A stretch of DNA of 64,000 nt from Cacajao melanocephalus (taxonomy: Eukaryota > Chordata > Mammalia > Primates > Pitheciidae): contig CAUYLG010027006.1 in assembly GCA_963573385.1 (NCBI GenBank), positions 40,983 through 104,982 on the forward strand. The letters are read 5' to 3'. Made by a program: the position numbers and the translations under genes. Shown piece by piece: positions 34,583 through 49,979 of the stretch. Each line of letters starts with the position of its first letter. The stretch's first letter is position 1. Below the pieces are notes generated by a model. That model did no database searches and was not told where the DNA came from. It saw only the letters and a list, made by a program, of their open reading frames with translations.

Positions 34583-34598
34583 AAAAACTCCCCCATGA

Positions 34599-35668
<1,070 letters not shown>

Positions 35669-35696
35669 CATCAAAAATTTCAAAACTATTGCAGTC

Positions 35697-37016
<1,320 letters not shown>

Positions 37017-37342
37017 GGCTGGGTGCAGTGGCTCATTCCTGTAATCTCAGCACTTTGGGAGGCCGAGGTGGGCGGATCACATGAGATCAGGAGTTCTAGA
37101 CCAGCCTGGCCAATATGGTGAAACCCCATCTCTACTAAAATCATAAAAATTAGCCAGGGATGGTGACATGTGCCTGTAATCCCAGCTACTCAGGAGGCTG
37201 AGGCAGAAGAATCACTTAAATCCAGGAGGCGGAGGTTGTAGTGAGCCAAGATGGCACCACCTCTCTTCAGCCTGGGTGGCAGAGCAAGACTTGTACTGTG
37301 TGGGTGTTTCAGAAAACCTCAAAAAAAAAAAAAAAAAAAAAA
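37017..37342 (+). mobile_element. Alu with templated insertion near its 3' end
   Basis: Normal plus Alu up to 'gcagagcaagac'. The usual 'tccgtctc' is replaced by 30 bp that is the reverse complement of 36507-36540; then the A-tail resumes. Confidence 0.93.
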
Positions 37343-38215
37343 GGCAGTAAAATTACTATGATATTTCTTTCTGCTTTATCAGAGTAAGAGTTACTAAAAA
37401 GTCATGTTCCTCACTGTATGTTAGGAGTTATGATTCTTTTGTAGTAACAAGAAGTCCTTTCAAACTAGCTTCAGCTAAAAAGAGAATTTGCCTCTTATAA
37501 CTGTAAAGACAAGGTTTAGCGTAGGCTTCGGGCTTAGGTAGGTATTGATACTTGGCATTTTAGCAGGCCTGGTTTCTTTTTTACCATCTGCTTCTGGGCT
37601 GGCTGCCTTCACAGTCTCCACATTGTGGCAAGGTGGCCAAAGTAGCTTTTATTCCTCTTCCTCCATCTGTGCCAGCATTATTGCAAATGTTGTATTGTTT
37701 GTCACTGTCTGAGTCCCTGAACTGGTTAAGAATGTTATGTGCATAGTCTTGGATTATTTGGACTCATTTACACTATCTCTGTCAGGAATGAGGCCTGAGC
37801 TGGAGCTCTCAGACTGAGATTGACAGAGTGGGGTGAATTCCCAAAAGAAAGCCAAGAGGCTGGAGAAGCAGCCAATGAAAGTGTACCATATATAGTAAGG
37901 TTTCAGCACAGGAAGCAGTGATTTTTATCTTTGGGAGTTTTACTTCTGACGTGACCCAAATGAAGAACGGTTCTGTGTCCTAGGAAACCTCAGTGCTTTG
38001 TATTTGCTTCTGTCATTAGAAAAAAGAGATACCTGTCAATTTTTCATTTCAAATTCTAAAGAGCTGGCATTGCAAATTTCAGTGAAACTACTGTGAGCCA
38101 GGCTAGAGCTAAGGGAAGTGTTATAACATTGGTAATTGAACTTACTCCCACCAGCAAAACAAAAGAAACAGCTAACTCCTCTCTCTCTCTCTTCTGCCCC
38201 CACACACACCCCACA

Positions 38216-38260
<45 letters not shown>

Positions 38261-39609
38261 AATCATGTAATTTTATTCAAGATTTTCTCATGTAGAAAAT
38301 TCAAAAACACCAGATTTAAGGATACTGAGTGGCTTTAAAGGTTTCCTTAGATTCTTTTTCTGGGTAAAAACAATTTTCTTTTTCTTAGGTTCCTAGTTAT
38401 AGTTTTGCAACATCTTAAACATTTTCTCCTCTGATACCTGTATTCTTTCCATGACTGTATATACTTTTCATTCACATCTTAGCAATATGTGTCAAGTTTA
38501 AAATAATTAATGTTTAAATATTTCTGTTATTAAGGTTTTCTGCGGGGTATTATTATTTTCCTAGTATGGAGAATAATTTGTGGTGGAAAAAAATTTGTTG
38601 TGTCTTCTACCTCCCATCAAATGTCTATTATGCACTTTTTTCCTTTCTGAGTTCTAGGTTGGGAATAGTTTTGTCTCTGTAACGCTACTAAAATTACACT
38701 TTTGAAAGTATGAGAATAATAATCTAATATTATGACTGTAAGATATGAAAGGCAGATTACAACAGAATAGGCATGGAGGGGGAAACAAAGAGACCTGCTC
38801 AGAGTTTATTTAACTCATGTAGACAATGAAGATGGTGGTCTGGATTAAAATTATGACAGAAGGAAAAGAGATAGACTAAATCTAAACAATACTAAAGAAA
38901 GATGACAGTGGAGAGCTCTTAAAGAATTAAAGTATGGGACACACAGGAGAAAAATCAAAGATAAACCAAAGTTTCATTGGGTATGTAGGGTTGCTCCCTG
39001 GGGGAAAGGTGAAGCCATGGTAGAAAGAGAACTGGCTTGTGGACAAAAATAAATTATGTTAAATAAATAAATAGGAGGAAGAGACAAATCTCCTGTAGAG
39101 AAGAATCACAAATAATTTATGTAGATAATTTCCCTCTCCAGGAGGTGCAACTGCATTTCTTTCTTGCATGTGCTGAACTTGGTGAATTGCTTCTAAAGAG
39201 TAGCCTGTGGAAAGGTGGAGGGGGAATCATTTTACAGTGAAGAAACCTTGGCCAAGTGATCAAAGTGAACATTATCAGTGAGGTCATACTTGTAGCATGT
39301 ATGTCCTTGATATGATGTGTTGAGAATGGCACTTTGCCTATGTGGTCTTCCTCCAAAAAGCCTATAACCCATCAGGAAAATGTCACACAAACCCAAATTG
39401 AGGGACCTTCTACAAAATACCTGACGAGGCTTCCTCGAAACTGTCAAGATCATCAGAACAAGGAGGCTAAGGAGGCATGGTGACTAAATCCTGGCTGGGA
39501 TCCTGAAACAAAGAAGGGACATTAGAAAACACTGCTTTAAACAAAACCAAACCTAAACCAAGCTTTTTACATGGGGAAAAATTCTGGATAAGATACCTAC
39601 TGTTTTACC
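37343..39609. other. Alu-poor block of about 2.3 kb
   Basis: Longest Alu-free stretch in the window. Contains the CT/CA microsatellite at 38178-38258 and, near 39370-39540, text resembling an old interspersed repeat ('aaatgtcacacaaacccaaattg'). No defensible exon. Confidence 0.5.
38178..38258. repeat. (CT)n-(CA)n compound microsatellite
   Basis: CT units 38178-38193, then CA units with small interruptions to 38258; 19 uninterrupted CA at the end. Confidence 0.97.
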
Positions 39610-39655
39610 TAGTGTATTAGGCGGTATTCTCCAGAGAAATAGAGTCAATAAGATG
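39610..39655. repeat. Old interspersed repeat, left part (ERV target)
   Basis: 'gtgtattaggcggtattctccagagaaatagagtc' is the start of a repeat that resumes at about 46751, on the other side of the provirus. Confidence 0.6.
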
Positions 39656-40074
39656 TGTTAAAAGAAAAGCTTCAGACAAATTTAGCAGAATTTAACTGTG
39701 CAAAGAATGATTTGCGAATCAGGCAGCCTCTTGAACCAGAATAGGTTGAGAACTACTCTGGTGCTGCTACATGGTTGGAGAGGATTTATAGGCAGAAAAA
39801 GGAAAGTGACATACAGAAAATGGAAGTGAGGTACAGAAATGGCTGGATTGGTTACAGCTGGGACTTGCCTTTATCTGAACACAGTTTAAGCAGTTGGCTG
39901 TCTGCCAGTGGTTGAAGTGTGGCTGCTGTGATTGGCCGAGACTCAGCTGCTTGTTACATGAGTAAGTTGTACTTTGTTTCCTCTTCTAGTCAGGTTACAG
40001 TTCCCTGTGTACTAAGAAATCTTTAGGCCCAAACTTAAAATATGTAAAAAGGTGGCTTTAGGCTAAACTTAACA
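39656..40074 (-). repeat. ERV 3' LTR
   Basis: Begins tgttaaaagaaaagctt and ends ggctaaacttaaca on the plus strand. Shares long stretches with 46195-46750, e.g. 'gaacacagtttaagcagttgg' against 'gaacataggttaagcagttgg'. Confidence 0.88.
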
Positions 40075-40088
40075 ATTCCCCACTTTAA
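40075..40088 (-). other. ERV polypurine tract
   Basis: On the minus strand AAAGTGGGGAAT lies directly before the LTR's TGTTAAG, the normal place for the plus-strand primer. Confidence 0.75.
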
Positions 40089-40106
40089 TCAACCTTCAGT
40101 TTGTTG

Positions 40107-40411
40107 ATGTTGTTGTTTTTGAGATGGAGTCTGGCTTCGTCACCTAGGCTGGAGTGCAGTCATGAAATCTTGGGTCACTGCAACTCTTGCCTCTACCCGT
40201 ACCCCAGTTCAAGTGATTCTCCTGCCTCAGCCTCCCAAGTACTGGCGATTACAGGCATGCACCACCACACCTGGCTAACTTCTGTATTTTTAGTAGAGAT
40301 GGGGTTTCACCATGTTGGCCAAGCTGGTCTTGAACTCCTGACCTCCAGTGATTTGCCTGTCTCAGCCTCCTAAAGTGTTGGGGTTACAGGCATGAGCCAC
40401 CACGCCTGGCC
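40107..40411 (-). mobile_element. Alu inserted in ERV
   Basis: Reverse Alu, TTGTTG tail, just inside the 3' LTR. Confidence 0.92.
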
Positions 40412-41259
40412 TGAATTTTGTATTGTTTGTCAGTTTGAGAGGTTGACAAAACTTTAGCATGGATGTGACTGTGTCACTATCATAAATGTACTTATTTGGT
40501 CTTAAAGCCCACTGGGAAGTAACAAAACTGGGTTTTGCGAGGTGGAGAACAAGGACTTCAGGTTAGTTTTCTGTAGGGATTAGAGCAGAGGCAACCTTCT
40601 TATGCTGGAATCTCATGTTTCCAAGAAAGGAATAAAAAACCTGGGCTGTTTTGGGATCTTTCTACTTCCTTAAAGTTTCAGTTTGATTATGTCGCATTTA
40701 GCATGAGTGACTCCATTTGGGTTTGATCTGGTCTAATCTTTTGACGCCTAGTGAATAAGTTTAGTCCAAAACAGTAGGTTCTCATAATTTTGTTTAACAG
40801 CTTCACCTTTTTGGTCAACGTTCTCACTTAGGTGTGAGTGTTACCAAAACTTAGGACTTTAGTGCTACTCAGTTACCATCCTTTCGGGTTTCCAGTCCCA
40901 GCACTCTGTTCATAGGTTTCGGTGTCCTCATGATCACCCCTGTCTTTGAGTGTTGATCATTCCTGTTGAAGAGAGACCAGTTGACTTTATATAGATGGCT
41001 GCATGCAAACATTTATAACTTTTGAGAGAATACAGTGCACCAGGAAGACTACTAGACTGTTAGGAGGATAATACCAAGAGTTTGGAGTGTGCTCCTTGGC
41101 CAGAGTTCGCGTGAACCAAACCAACTAAGTCAAATAGATCAAAGAATGAGCAAGATGAACAATCTCATTTCAACCAAGCAGCCAGTTCATTAATCCCCTG
41201 CAGCTGAATCTCTGTAATATCCAATATGTTCATCCACATGCAACAAGAAGTGTCAGCAA

Positions 41260-41488
41260 GGCCTGCTGTGGTGGCCCACACCTGTAATCCCAGGATTTTG
41301 GGAGGCCAAAGCAGGAGGATCACATGAGGCCAGGAGTTCAACACCAACCTTGGCAACATAGCAAGACCCTGTCTCTAGAGAAAATACAGAAATTAGCTGG
41401 GCCTAGCGGCACGTGCCGGTAGTCATGATTGAGTTTCTGCACTCCCATCTGCGTGACAGAGTGAGAGCCTCTCTCAAAGAAAAAAAAA
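41260..41488 (+). mobile_element. Alu with right-monomer deletion
   Basis: Plus Alu missing about 70 bp around 'cggtagtcatgattgagtttctg'. Confidence 0.9.
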
Positions 41489-41655
41489 TTAAAGCGTCAG
41501 CAACTGCACAGATACTTGCCTGATTAGCCAGTAGGCAACCTTGAGCCATTCCATTATCCAGTAGACCTTTAGCAAGAGAATTTAAAGAAGTCTGTTTGGT
41601 AACCATAGCCTTTGCAGTAGAATCTGCTATAGAGCATATCATGAGGAACAAATTT

Positions 41656-41957
41656 CTTTTTTTTCTTTTTTTTTGAGACAGGGTCGCACTCTGTTGCCCA
41701 GGCTGGAGTGCAGTAGTGGCACTATCTCCACTAACTGAAACCTCCGCCTTCCGGTTCAAGCAATTCTCCTGCCTCAGCCTCCCGAGTAGCTGGGACTACA
41801 GGTGCATGCCACCATGCCTGGCTAACTTTTGTATTTTTTCTAGAGACGGGGTTTCCCCATGTTGACCAGGCTGGTCTTAAACTTCTACCTCAAGTGATTC
41901 ACCCACCTCAGCCTCCCAAAGTGCTGGGATTACAGGCATGAGCCACTGCACCCAGCC
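41656..41957 (-). mobile_element. Alu with 16-bp TSD in ERV
   Basis: catgaggaacaaattt (41640-41655) and catgagggacaaattt (41958-41973) flank a full reverse Alu. Confidence 0.95.
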
Positions 41958-41973
41958 CATGAGGGACAAATTT

Positions 41974-42610
41974 GTAGTCACTGCATCATTTACTCCAAAC
42001 TATGGAAAGAGCGACCTAACAATGATGACCATCCAGAATGATAAGGGCTTCCTAGCAGTGTTCTTTGTGATCTCTGATGTAGGTTAAGAGGAGTGAACCA
42101 GTATTCTGTTTCTGACAGAACCATTAAAATTCCTAGCCCACATTCGACTTTCATCTTTTATCCATTAAGACATAATCCTGCCTATGGATAAGGTTGGGTG
42201 TAAAACTTTTCACAAATAAAAATGTGCCCCATGGGTGCACCACAAGACCCTTTTTCTGTTGTGCATGGAGGCATAAACAAGGAAAACATCGAGAGGTAAG
42301 AATCTCATGATGGCAGAGAAGTCTTTGTCCATGCTCTTGGGAATGCTATCCATGTCTAGGGTGCTGTCTGCTTCTGGGGAAAACCTTTCCTGGTTAGCTT
42401 TATCTTAAAGTTTCCAATGGGTGTACAATTCCAAGGGTCTAGAGGGGCCCCTTCTGCGTTGTGATATCAATTGACCCAGCGTTCAAGGCCCCAAAGTTTT
42501 GCTTCATTGCAGATAACAAGGACAATCTTTTCCTGATTTTGTTTCCGGAAGAACCAACCTCCAGGTTCTAGGTTGTGAAGGATTTGATTGTCCTCAGTGG
42601 GAGGATCATG
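41974..42610 (-). pseudogene. ERV pol/env remnant
   Basis: Minus-strand text at about 42600-42480 resembles the end of a retroviral integrase, with frames broken by stops. The remainder is too eroded to assign. Confidence 0.4.
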
Positions 42611-42623
42611 AAAAACTTCCTTT

Positions 42624-42940
42624 GTAGCCAGCACGGTAGCTCACACCTGTAATCCCTGTGGTTTGGGAGGCCAAGGTGGGTGGATCACTTGAGGTCAGGT
42701 CTCTGGAAGCCATGAGGTTGAGACCGGCCTGACCAACATGGTAAAACCCCATCTCTACTAACAGTACAAAAATTAAGCCGGGCATGGTGGCATGTGCCTG
42801 TAATTCCAGCCACTTGAGAGGCTGAGGCACAAGAATGGCTTGAACCAGGAGGTGTAGTTTGCAGAGAGCTGAGATCACACCACTGCTCTGCAGCTTGGGT
42901 GACGGATCAAGACTGTCTACAAAAAATAAAAATCAAAAAG
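42624..42940 (+). mobile_element. Alu with TSD in ERV
   Basis: aaaaacttccttt (42611-42623) and aaaagcttccttt (42941-42953) flank it. Contains a small internal duplication ('ctctggaagccatgaggttgag'). Confidence 0.93.
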
Positions 42941-43199
42941 AAAAGCTTCCTTTAGCTGTGGAAATACTTTTTCACATAATGCGTTAAAGACTTGCAACAT
43001 TTATTCATATCGGAGTTTAGGAGAGGAAGATACGTGAGGTTCTATTATTAGCGGCATAGGCCTTCCAGTGACTATTTCATAATGACTCAACTTACATTTT
43101 CTTTTTTTTTAAAAAAAGATAAATCAGTAATAGTAGCATATCAACTTATATTGTCTACTGGAAGTAGACAATACCTTTGACCAGGGCAACGAGTCAATT

Positions 43200-43801
43200 C
43201 AGTTAGCTTTGCCTAAAGCTATTGTGTCTGTAATACCTTACTTAACTGTTTTATAACTTCTCTAGTGAAACAAGTACCATTATCACTGGAGATTTCTCCG
43301 GGAATGCCCCATGAGGGAAACAGATTTTCTGACAACCTTTTACCTACTATTATAGCATCAGCCTTCTTGCATGGGAAAGCTTTTACCAGAAAATGTGTTG
43401 AAAATGACAGTTGAATGAAATTCCTCTATAAATGTTCTAATGTCCCATCAGGTACCTGAAGTTTTAATTATCTTCCCAGGTGTTATAGGTTTGATAAACC
43501 AAACATTGGTCATAAACCATTTTTAGCAATTTAGAGCAGTCACCATGCCAATATTTATGTTTTCTATTTGGATCATTTTGTCTCTTCCATGACGAGTCAT
43601 GGAGTGCAGAGCTTTTAGTAATGGAAGCTTTACGGACTCAGGAAGGACCAGGTGGCTGTGCAGGCTCTCTGTGAATCCAAGCTTAACATTGGATTTATAG
43701 CCTTTTAAATACCAATTTTGTTTCTCCAATTCAGATACATAGCACTCTTCATTAAATGGGTTATCATAGGTAATTTTACTTGGAACATGGAGTTCATTCA
43801 A
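43200..43801 (-). pseudogene. ERV integrase remnant
   Basis: A minus-strand frame of 92 codons (43801-43523) contains PLLKALHSMTRHGRDKM. This is typical of the zinc-binding N-terminal part of gammaretrovirus-like integrases, with the two histidines visible. Downstream (lower coordinates) the frame is lost, but integrase-like text seems to continue towards 43200. Broken; no function possible. Confidence 0.6.
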
Positions 43802-44154
43802 ATTGCATATCTTAACAGTTTTAGTACTGGCTGATTTAGCATGAAAATCTGGCGGAGTATTTTCTTGGTATTCAGTTAATTTTTGACCTGCTTGGGTTAG
43901 CAGTTTTACAAACCAGCCTCTTTATTAAAGTTTTGGGAATTCTTACCCAGTCCAAATTAGATGAGCCTAAAGTTATCAGAAACCTGTATTCAGTAGTGCT
44001 TATTAGGATCCTTTCCATGAACTTTCTTGAAAACATATTGCTCTAGGATTTTACTTGCCTGTGAAGAGCTTTCAGAAAATGCATCAGTATTAAGCAGTTA
44101 ACTGTGAAAACAACTTAAAATGATCAGGGTTAAAGACATAATTGACAAGAAAAT

Positions 44155-44410
44155 TTGATTATGGCCATGAAGAATGTAAGGGTGCCGGCCTGGCTGCCAG
44201 TGTTGAGGGCAGGGACCTCAGCCTTCTCGAGCTCCTCACAGGCTTGCTGCCCCCCATGCCCAGCTCTGGCACCAGCAGAAGGAAGGTTCTGGCTGCTGCA
44301 GGATCCTGGCTTGCTGCCTGTTGGCCCAGAGCCTGCCCCATCCCTCTGGGGACCCCCAGGTGCTGTCATGCGACCAAGCAGTACTGTGCAGGACCGCATG
44401 GTGACAGAAT
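44155..44410. other. GC-rich island of unknown origin in ERV
   Basis: About 255 bp at roughly 60 % GC in AT-rich surroundings, open in several frames on both strands. It does not look like the neighbouring retroviral text or any repeat I know. No TSD or A-tail is clear. Confidence 0.5.
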
Positions 44411-44555
44411 GTTGTCTCTTCTAAAAATTCAATCAATTTGAAGTAACCTTTAAATAACTTCTGTTTTTTTCTCAGCAAACACATATTTTTATGCCTTTAT
44501 AGCTTTCCTTACAAAAATATATCTTACTTTCTTTACATATTCTATATACAGAATT

Positions 44556-44618
44556 GCTTCTCTCCTTCCTTCATTCCCTCCTTCCTTTCTTCCTGTCCTG
44601 TCCTGTCTTGTCCTGTCC
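44556..44618. repeat. (CCTT)n-(TGTCC)n tract
   Basis: Pyrimidine tract with about six TGTCC/TGTCT pentamers, forming the tail of a following Alu monomer. Confidence 0.9.
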
Positions 44619-44717
44619 TGTTGCCTAGGTTGGTCTCAAACTCCTGGCTTCCAGAGAGCCTTCTGCCTCAGCCTCCAAGTAGCTGGGATTACAGGCCTGA
44701 GCCATCATGCCCAGCTC
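44619..44717 (-). mobile_element. Alu left monomer, truncated
   Basis: 'ttgcctaggttggtctcaaactcctggc' to 'atcatgcccagctca'. Confidence 0.82.
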
Positions 44718-44775
44718 AGGTTTAATTTTTCTTACACTTAGTTCCTTAAGCTTTGCCTTCTATAAAGAGTTTTTA

Positions 44776-45075
44776 GGGCCAGGCATGGTGGCTCACACCT
44801 GTAATCCCAACATTTTGGGAGGCCAAGGCAGACAGATCATTTGAGGTCAGGAGTTTGAGACCAGCCTGACCAACATGGTGAAACCCTGTCTCTACTAAAA
44901 TAGAAAGATTACCTGGGTGTGCTGGTAGGCGCCTGTAATCTCAGCTACTCAGGAGGCTGAGACAGGACAGTTACTTGAAGCCAGGAGGCAGAGGTTGCAG
45001 TAAGCCAAGGTTGTGCCACTGCACTCCAGACTGGGCAGCAGAGCGAGACCCCCTATTCAAAAAAAAAAAAAAAGG
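44776..45075 (+). mobile_element. Alu, full length
   Basis: Plus Alu in the ERV interior, A(14) tail. Confidence 0.93.
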
Positions 45076-45284
45076 TGATAAAAATATTGAATCTTTTTAG
45101 AAGATCCTGTACATTACTAGGCATCCCTAGGTAAGCCTAATTTGGGAGTCCTCATTTTAAAATTCACTAAAGTGCAGTGTTGTTAATTTGGATTGTTCCA
45201 CTGTAATTTTAAATTACCTTTAGTAAGATTTCACCATTTCTGTAAGCATTTGTTGCTTTTGGGGCCTAATACTTCATACACTTA

Positions 45285-46173
<889 letters not shown>

Positions 46174-46192
46174 AATCCCACTTCTGACACCA
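46174..46192 (-). other. ERV primer-binding site (tRNA-Leu)
   Basis: Plus strand aatcccacttctgacacca equals the last 16 bases of a human tRNA-Leu (CAA type) plus its CCA. It lies two bases inside the 5' LTR, the standard PBS position. Confidence 0.88.
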
Positions 46193-46194
46193 TC

Positions 46195-46750
46195 TGTTGA
46201 AAGAAAAACTTTAGACACATTAAACTTACCAGTTTAATTGAGCAAACAATGCATAAATCAGTCAGCCCATGAGCCAGAATAGGTTCAGAGCAACTCATGC
46301 TGTGCCACATAGTCAGAAGGATTTATGGACAGAAAAAAGGAAAGTGACACAGAAAATGAAAATGAGGTTCAGAAACAGCTGGATTGATTCCAGCATGGTG
46401 GCGTTTGCCTTACCTGAACATAGGTTAAGCAGTTGGTCTGAATGGTTGAAGTATGGCTGCTGTGATTGGTTTAGACTTGTCTGTTTGTTACAAGAGTAGG
46501 TTGCAGTGTAAACATCTAGTTAGGTTACATTTTCCTGTGTACTGAGAAACTGTTAGGCCCAACTTAAAATATGTAAGGAGGCAGCTTTAGGCTAAACCTA
46601 ATTTTTTTTTTTCTATTTTAAATAGAGACCAGGTTTCACCATGTTGCCTGGGCTAATTTGGAACTCTTGAGCTCAAGTGGTCCTCCCACCTCACCCTCCC
46701 AAAGTGCTAGGATTACAGGCATGAGCTACCACGCCTAGGCTAAACTTAAT
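46195..46750 (-). repeat. ERV 5' LTR, cut by an Alu
   Basis: Same sequence family as 39656-40074. Its outer end is split by an Alu monomer at 46602-46735 flanked by taggctaaacctaa and taggctaaacttaa. Confidence 0.88.
46602..46735 (-). mobile_element. Alu left monomer in LTR
   Basis: T-tail plus a single monomer; 14-bp TSD at 46588-46601 and 46736-46749. Confidence 0.9.
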
Positions 46751-47520
<770 letters not shown>

Positions 47521-48089
47521 TCATGCCTGGTAAAACAGCTAGTACAAACTGAATAAAATGTGTGCCATTGTTGGTTCTTTAGTTGTGAGATTGCACTATG
47601 TAAAGTAAGCTCTTAACAACAGGGGAAAAGGAGAAGGTATACAGGAGCTCTATGTACTTTTTCAACTTTTCCATAAATCTAAATTCTCCAGTGTTTTTCT
47701 CCATAATTTTATTTAAGATAAAATTATGTTTTAGGCTTGTTACATTCTAGGTGACAGTGGACAAAGTGGATACACCAAGAAACTGAAAATGTGTACGTCA
47801 AAGGCTGAAGATGAAAAATGAAGTCTTCATCAGTAGAGACATGATACGAAAATGTAATTTCTGTGGGAATGAGTAATGCAAAAAAAGCAGGTGAAGAATT
47901 AAGTTCTAGGGATGTCTAGACTTAGCGGGGAAGAAGAGATCCAAGACTATCTGGATATTTCACTATATAAAATGAAGATGAGAGAGGTTTTAAGGAGGTG
48001 AGAGCGTGGCTTAAGAAGGACAGAGGATTAAGGAAGAGTCATATTTTTATTTAACTGTGTTTGTGACCCCCAACATTGCCCCTCCCCCC
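47521..48089. other. Unique interval
   Basis: AT-rich, nothing recognised. Confidence 0.5.
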
Positions 48090-48245
48090 CTTTTCTAGAG
48101 ACACAATCTTGCTCTGTCACGTAGGCTGGAGTGCAGTGGTGTGATCCTAGCTTGCTGCAGCCTCTAACTCCTGGGCTCAGACGATCCTCCTGCCCTTAGC
48201 CTCCTGAGTAGCTTAGACTACAGCTGCACACCACCATGCCCATAT
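48090..48245 (-). mobile_element. Alu right monomer
   Basis: 'tttctagagacacaatcttgctctgtcac' to 'caccatgcccatataag'; preceded by a C-run. Confidence 0.83.
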
Positions 48246-48369
48246 AAGTTATTTTTTTAAACAGCAGAAAGCCTAAAGATGGGGTAGAAAGCATTATTTT
48301 TATTAGTAAAAGTCATGTAAAGCAGGAAATAAGGAAATGTACTCAGATACCTTGTTTAAAAAGTAAAAG

Positions 48370-48672
48370 GGCAGGCACAGTGGCTCATGCCTGTAATCCT
48401 TGTCCTTCAGAAGGCTGTGGTAGTAAGACCGCGTGAAGCCAGGAGTTCATGACCAGCCTGGGCAACATAGTGAAGCCCTTCGTTAAAAAAATTTTTTTAA
48501 ATGAGCCAGACATAGTGGGGCACACGTGTAGTCCCAGCTACTCAGGAGGCTGAGGTGGGAGGATTGCTTGAGCCCAGAAATTCTGGGATGCAGTAAACTG
48601 TGTCTGTGCGACTGCATTCCAGCCTGGTAACAGAGTGAGACCCCTTCTCTCAGAAAAAGTGAAAGTAAAAAG
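48370..48672 (+). mobile_element. Alu, full length
   Basis: Plus Alu, diverged; short A-rich tail. Confidence 0.9.
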
Positions 48673-49677
48673 AAGATGTACAGTCTGTGACAAAATAGGT
48701 AATAGAATTAGGTTAAAATTTTATTTTATTGTAGGCCATAATTAAATGTTTGAAGATAGACTGAAACATTTATCTGCCCTTCTTTTTTCTTCTGACTATT
48801 CTAATCCACCATGAAACTTGTAGGGTAAAAATAGTTAATATAGCAAACTTTCCCCAACGTTTGGGAGTAAGAAACAGGTTACAAAAAATTTTAAAGCCAA
48901 AAATAAAATTGGAGATTCTTCACATTTTCTCAAAATGTCTTAAGGTTCTGAAGTCTTGAAATTTATGAATGCATATCCATGGAAACATGGGTGAAAGCCA
49001 TGCAGGTTAAAGTCAGACTCAAATGTTGGAAAGCAGGTGCTCAGCGAGTTAACAAATATTATAAAATCCTAAATTACACTTAACCTTTTTGGTATAATCT
49101 TCAATAATATAGTTCAAACATTTGTGCACACACTTTCATTTTATTATCCATTATTCATAATTGAGCACATGGAAGGCTGGCTTAACACCTGAAAGCAATC
49201 TGTTACATTGAGATGCTACTTTTTGCTGGTAGTAGTAACACTTGACTTTTCCCCCTTGTCCCCCAAACCCAATAAAATAATAATTTCACAGATAAGCATC
49301 ACAGTGGTGATACTGCCAAAAGTGAAGTGTTGGTGAGCTAGTACTACCTTTACTCAGTAGCTCAAAAGACTGTCTCTGGTGAACACATAATATAAAATCA
49401 GCATCAAAAAGGCTTTTAGGTACGTAAGTATATAATATATGAAAATCAGACTGTGAAAGTTGAAGACCATCTGAATAAAAATGCAAATATTTAAAATTCT
49501 TTACTTACAGTTTCAGGGTTTTACTGCTTTCTTATGTTAGTGTGTGTCTAGCATTTAAAATTTTTCTGTTTTGTTTAGCATATGTTCTTCACAAATGACT
49601 AGTGTCTTCTGTAAGAAGGACTCATTTTATTATCCCCTCAGCATGGGGAAATTGATTAAAGGCCTACAGTCTTAAAG
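48673..49677. other. Mostly unique interval
   Basis: AT-rich with one candidate minus-strand exon (49348-49470). No repeat recognised. Confidence 0.5.
49348..49470 (-). other. Candidate exon (unconfirmed), 123 nt
   Basis: The minus strand has GCATTTTTATTCAG before it and AAAG|GTAGTA after it. 123 nt is open in one frame (two leading bases, 40 codons, one trailing base). The peptide contains SQSDFHILYTYVPKSLFDAD, not recognised. The phase matches the candidate at 51000-51071. A retained intron-sized ORF by chance is the alternative. Confidence 0.3.
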
Positions 49678-49692
49678 ACAGGACACTTTCTA

Positions 49693-49835
49693 TGGCCCGG
49701 CGTGGTGGCTCACGCCTGTAATCCTAGCACCTTGGGAGCTGAGGCGATGGATCATTTGAGTCCAGAAGTGCAAGACCAGCCTAGGAAACATGGTAAACCC
49801 GGCTCTACCAAAAAAAAAAAAAAAAAAATAGACAC
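49693..49835 (+). mobile_element. Alu left monomer with 15-bp TSD
   Basis: A single left monomer with its own A-tail, flanked by acaggacactttcta at 49678-49692 and 49836-49850. It therefore inserted as a monomer, not by truncation afterwards. Confidence 0.93.
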
Positions 49836-49979
49836 ACAGGACACTTTCTACCGAGGAACCAGCTAACTGCATCCACATAGCTACACCAGACTTCTTTCAG
49901 ATGTGTGGGAAGTAGAAGAGTTACTTTTTAAAGTTTCCTTCCTTGTTAAAGAATAAGCGTGCTGATAACTTTGTTAAGC

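Noticed and set aside
38056..38266. Cysteine/valine-rich frames (CVCVCV)
   Set aside because: Translation of the CA microsatellite.
39117..39453. Overlapping minus-strand frames of 73-79 codons
   Set aside because: They fall in text resembling an old interspersed repeat; no conserved motif seen.
46174..46192. Possible tRNA-Leu gene fragment
   Set aside because: Only the last 16 bases plus CCA are present, at the exact PBS position inside an LTR; genomic tRNA genes do not encode CCA. It is the retroviral primer site.
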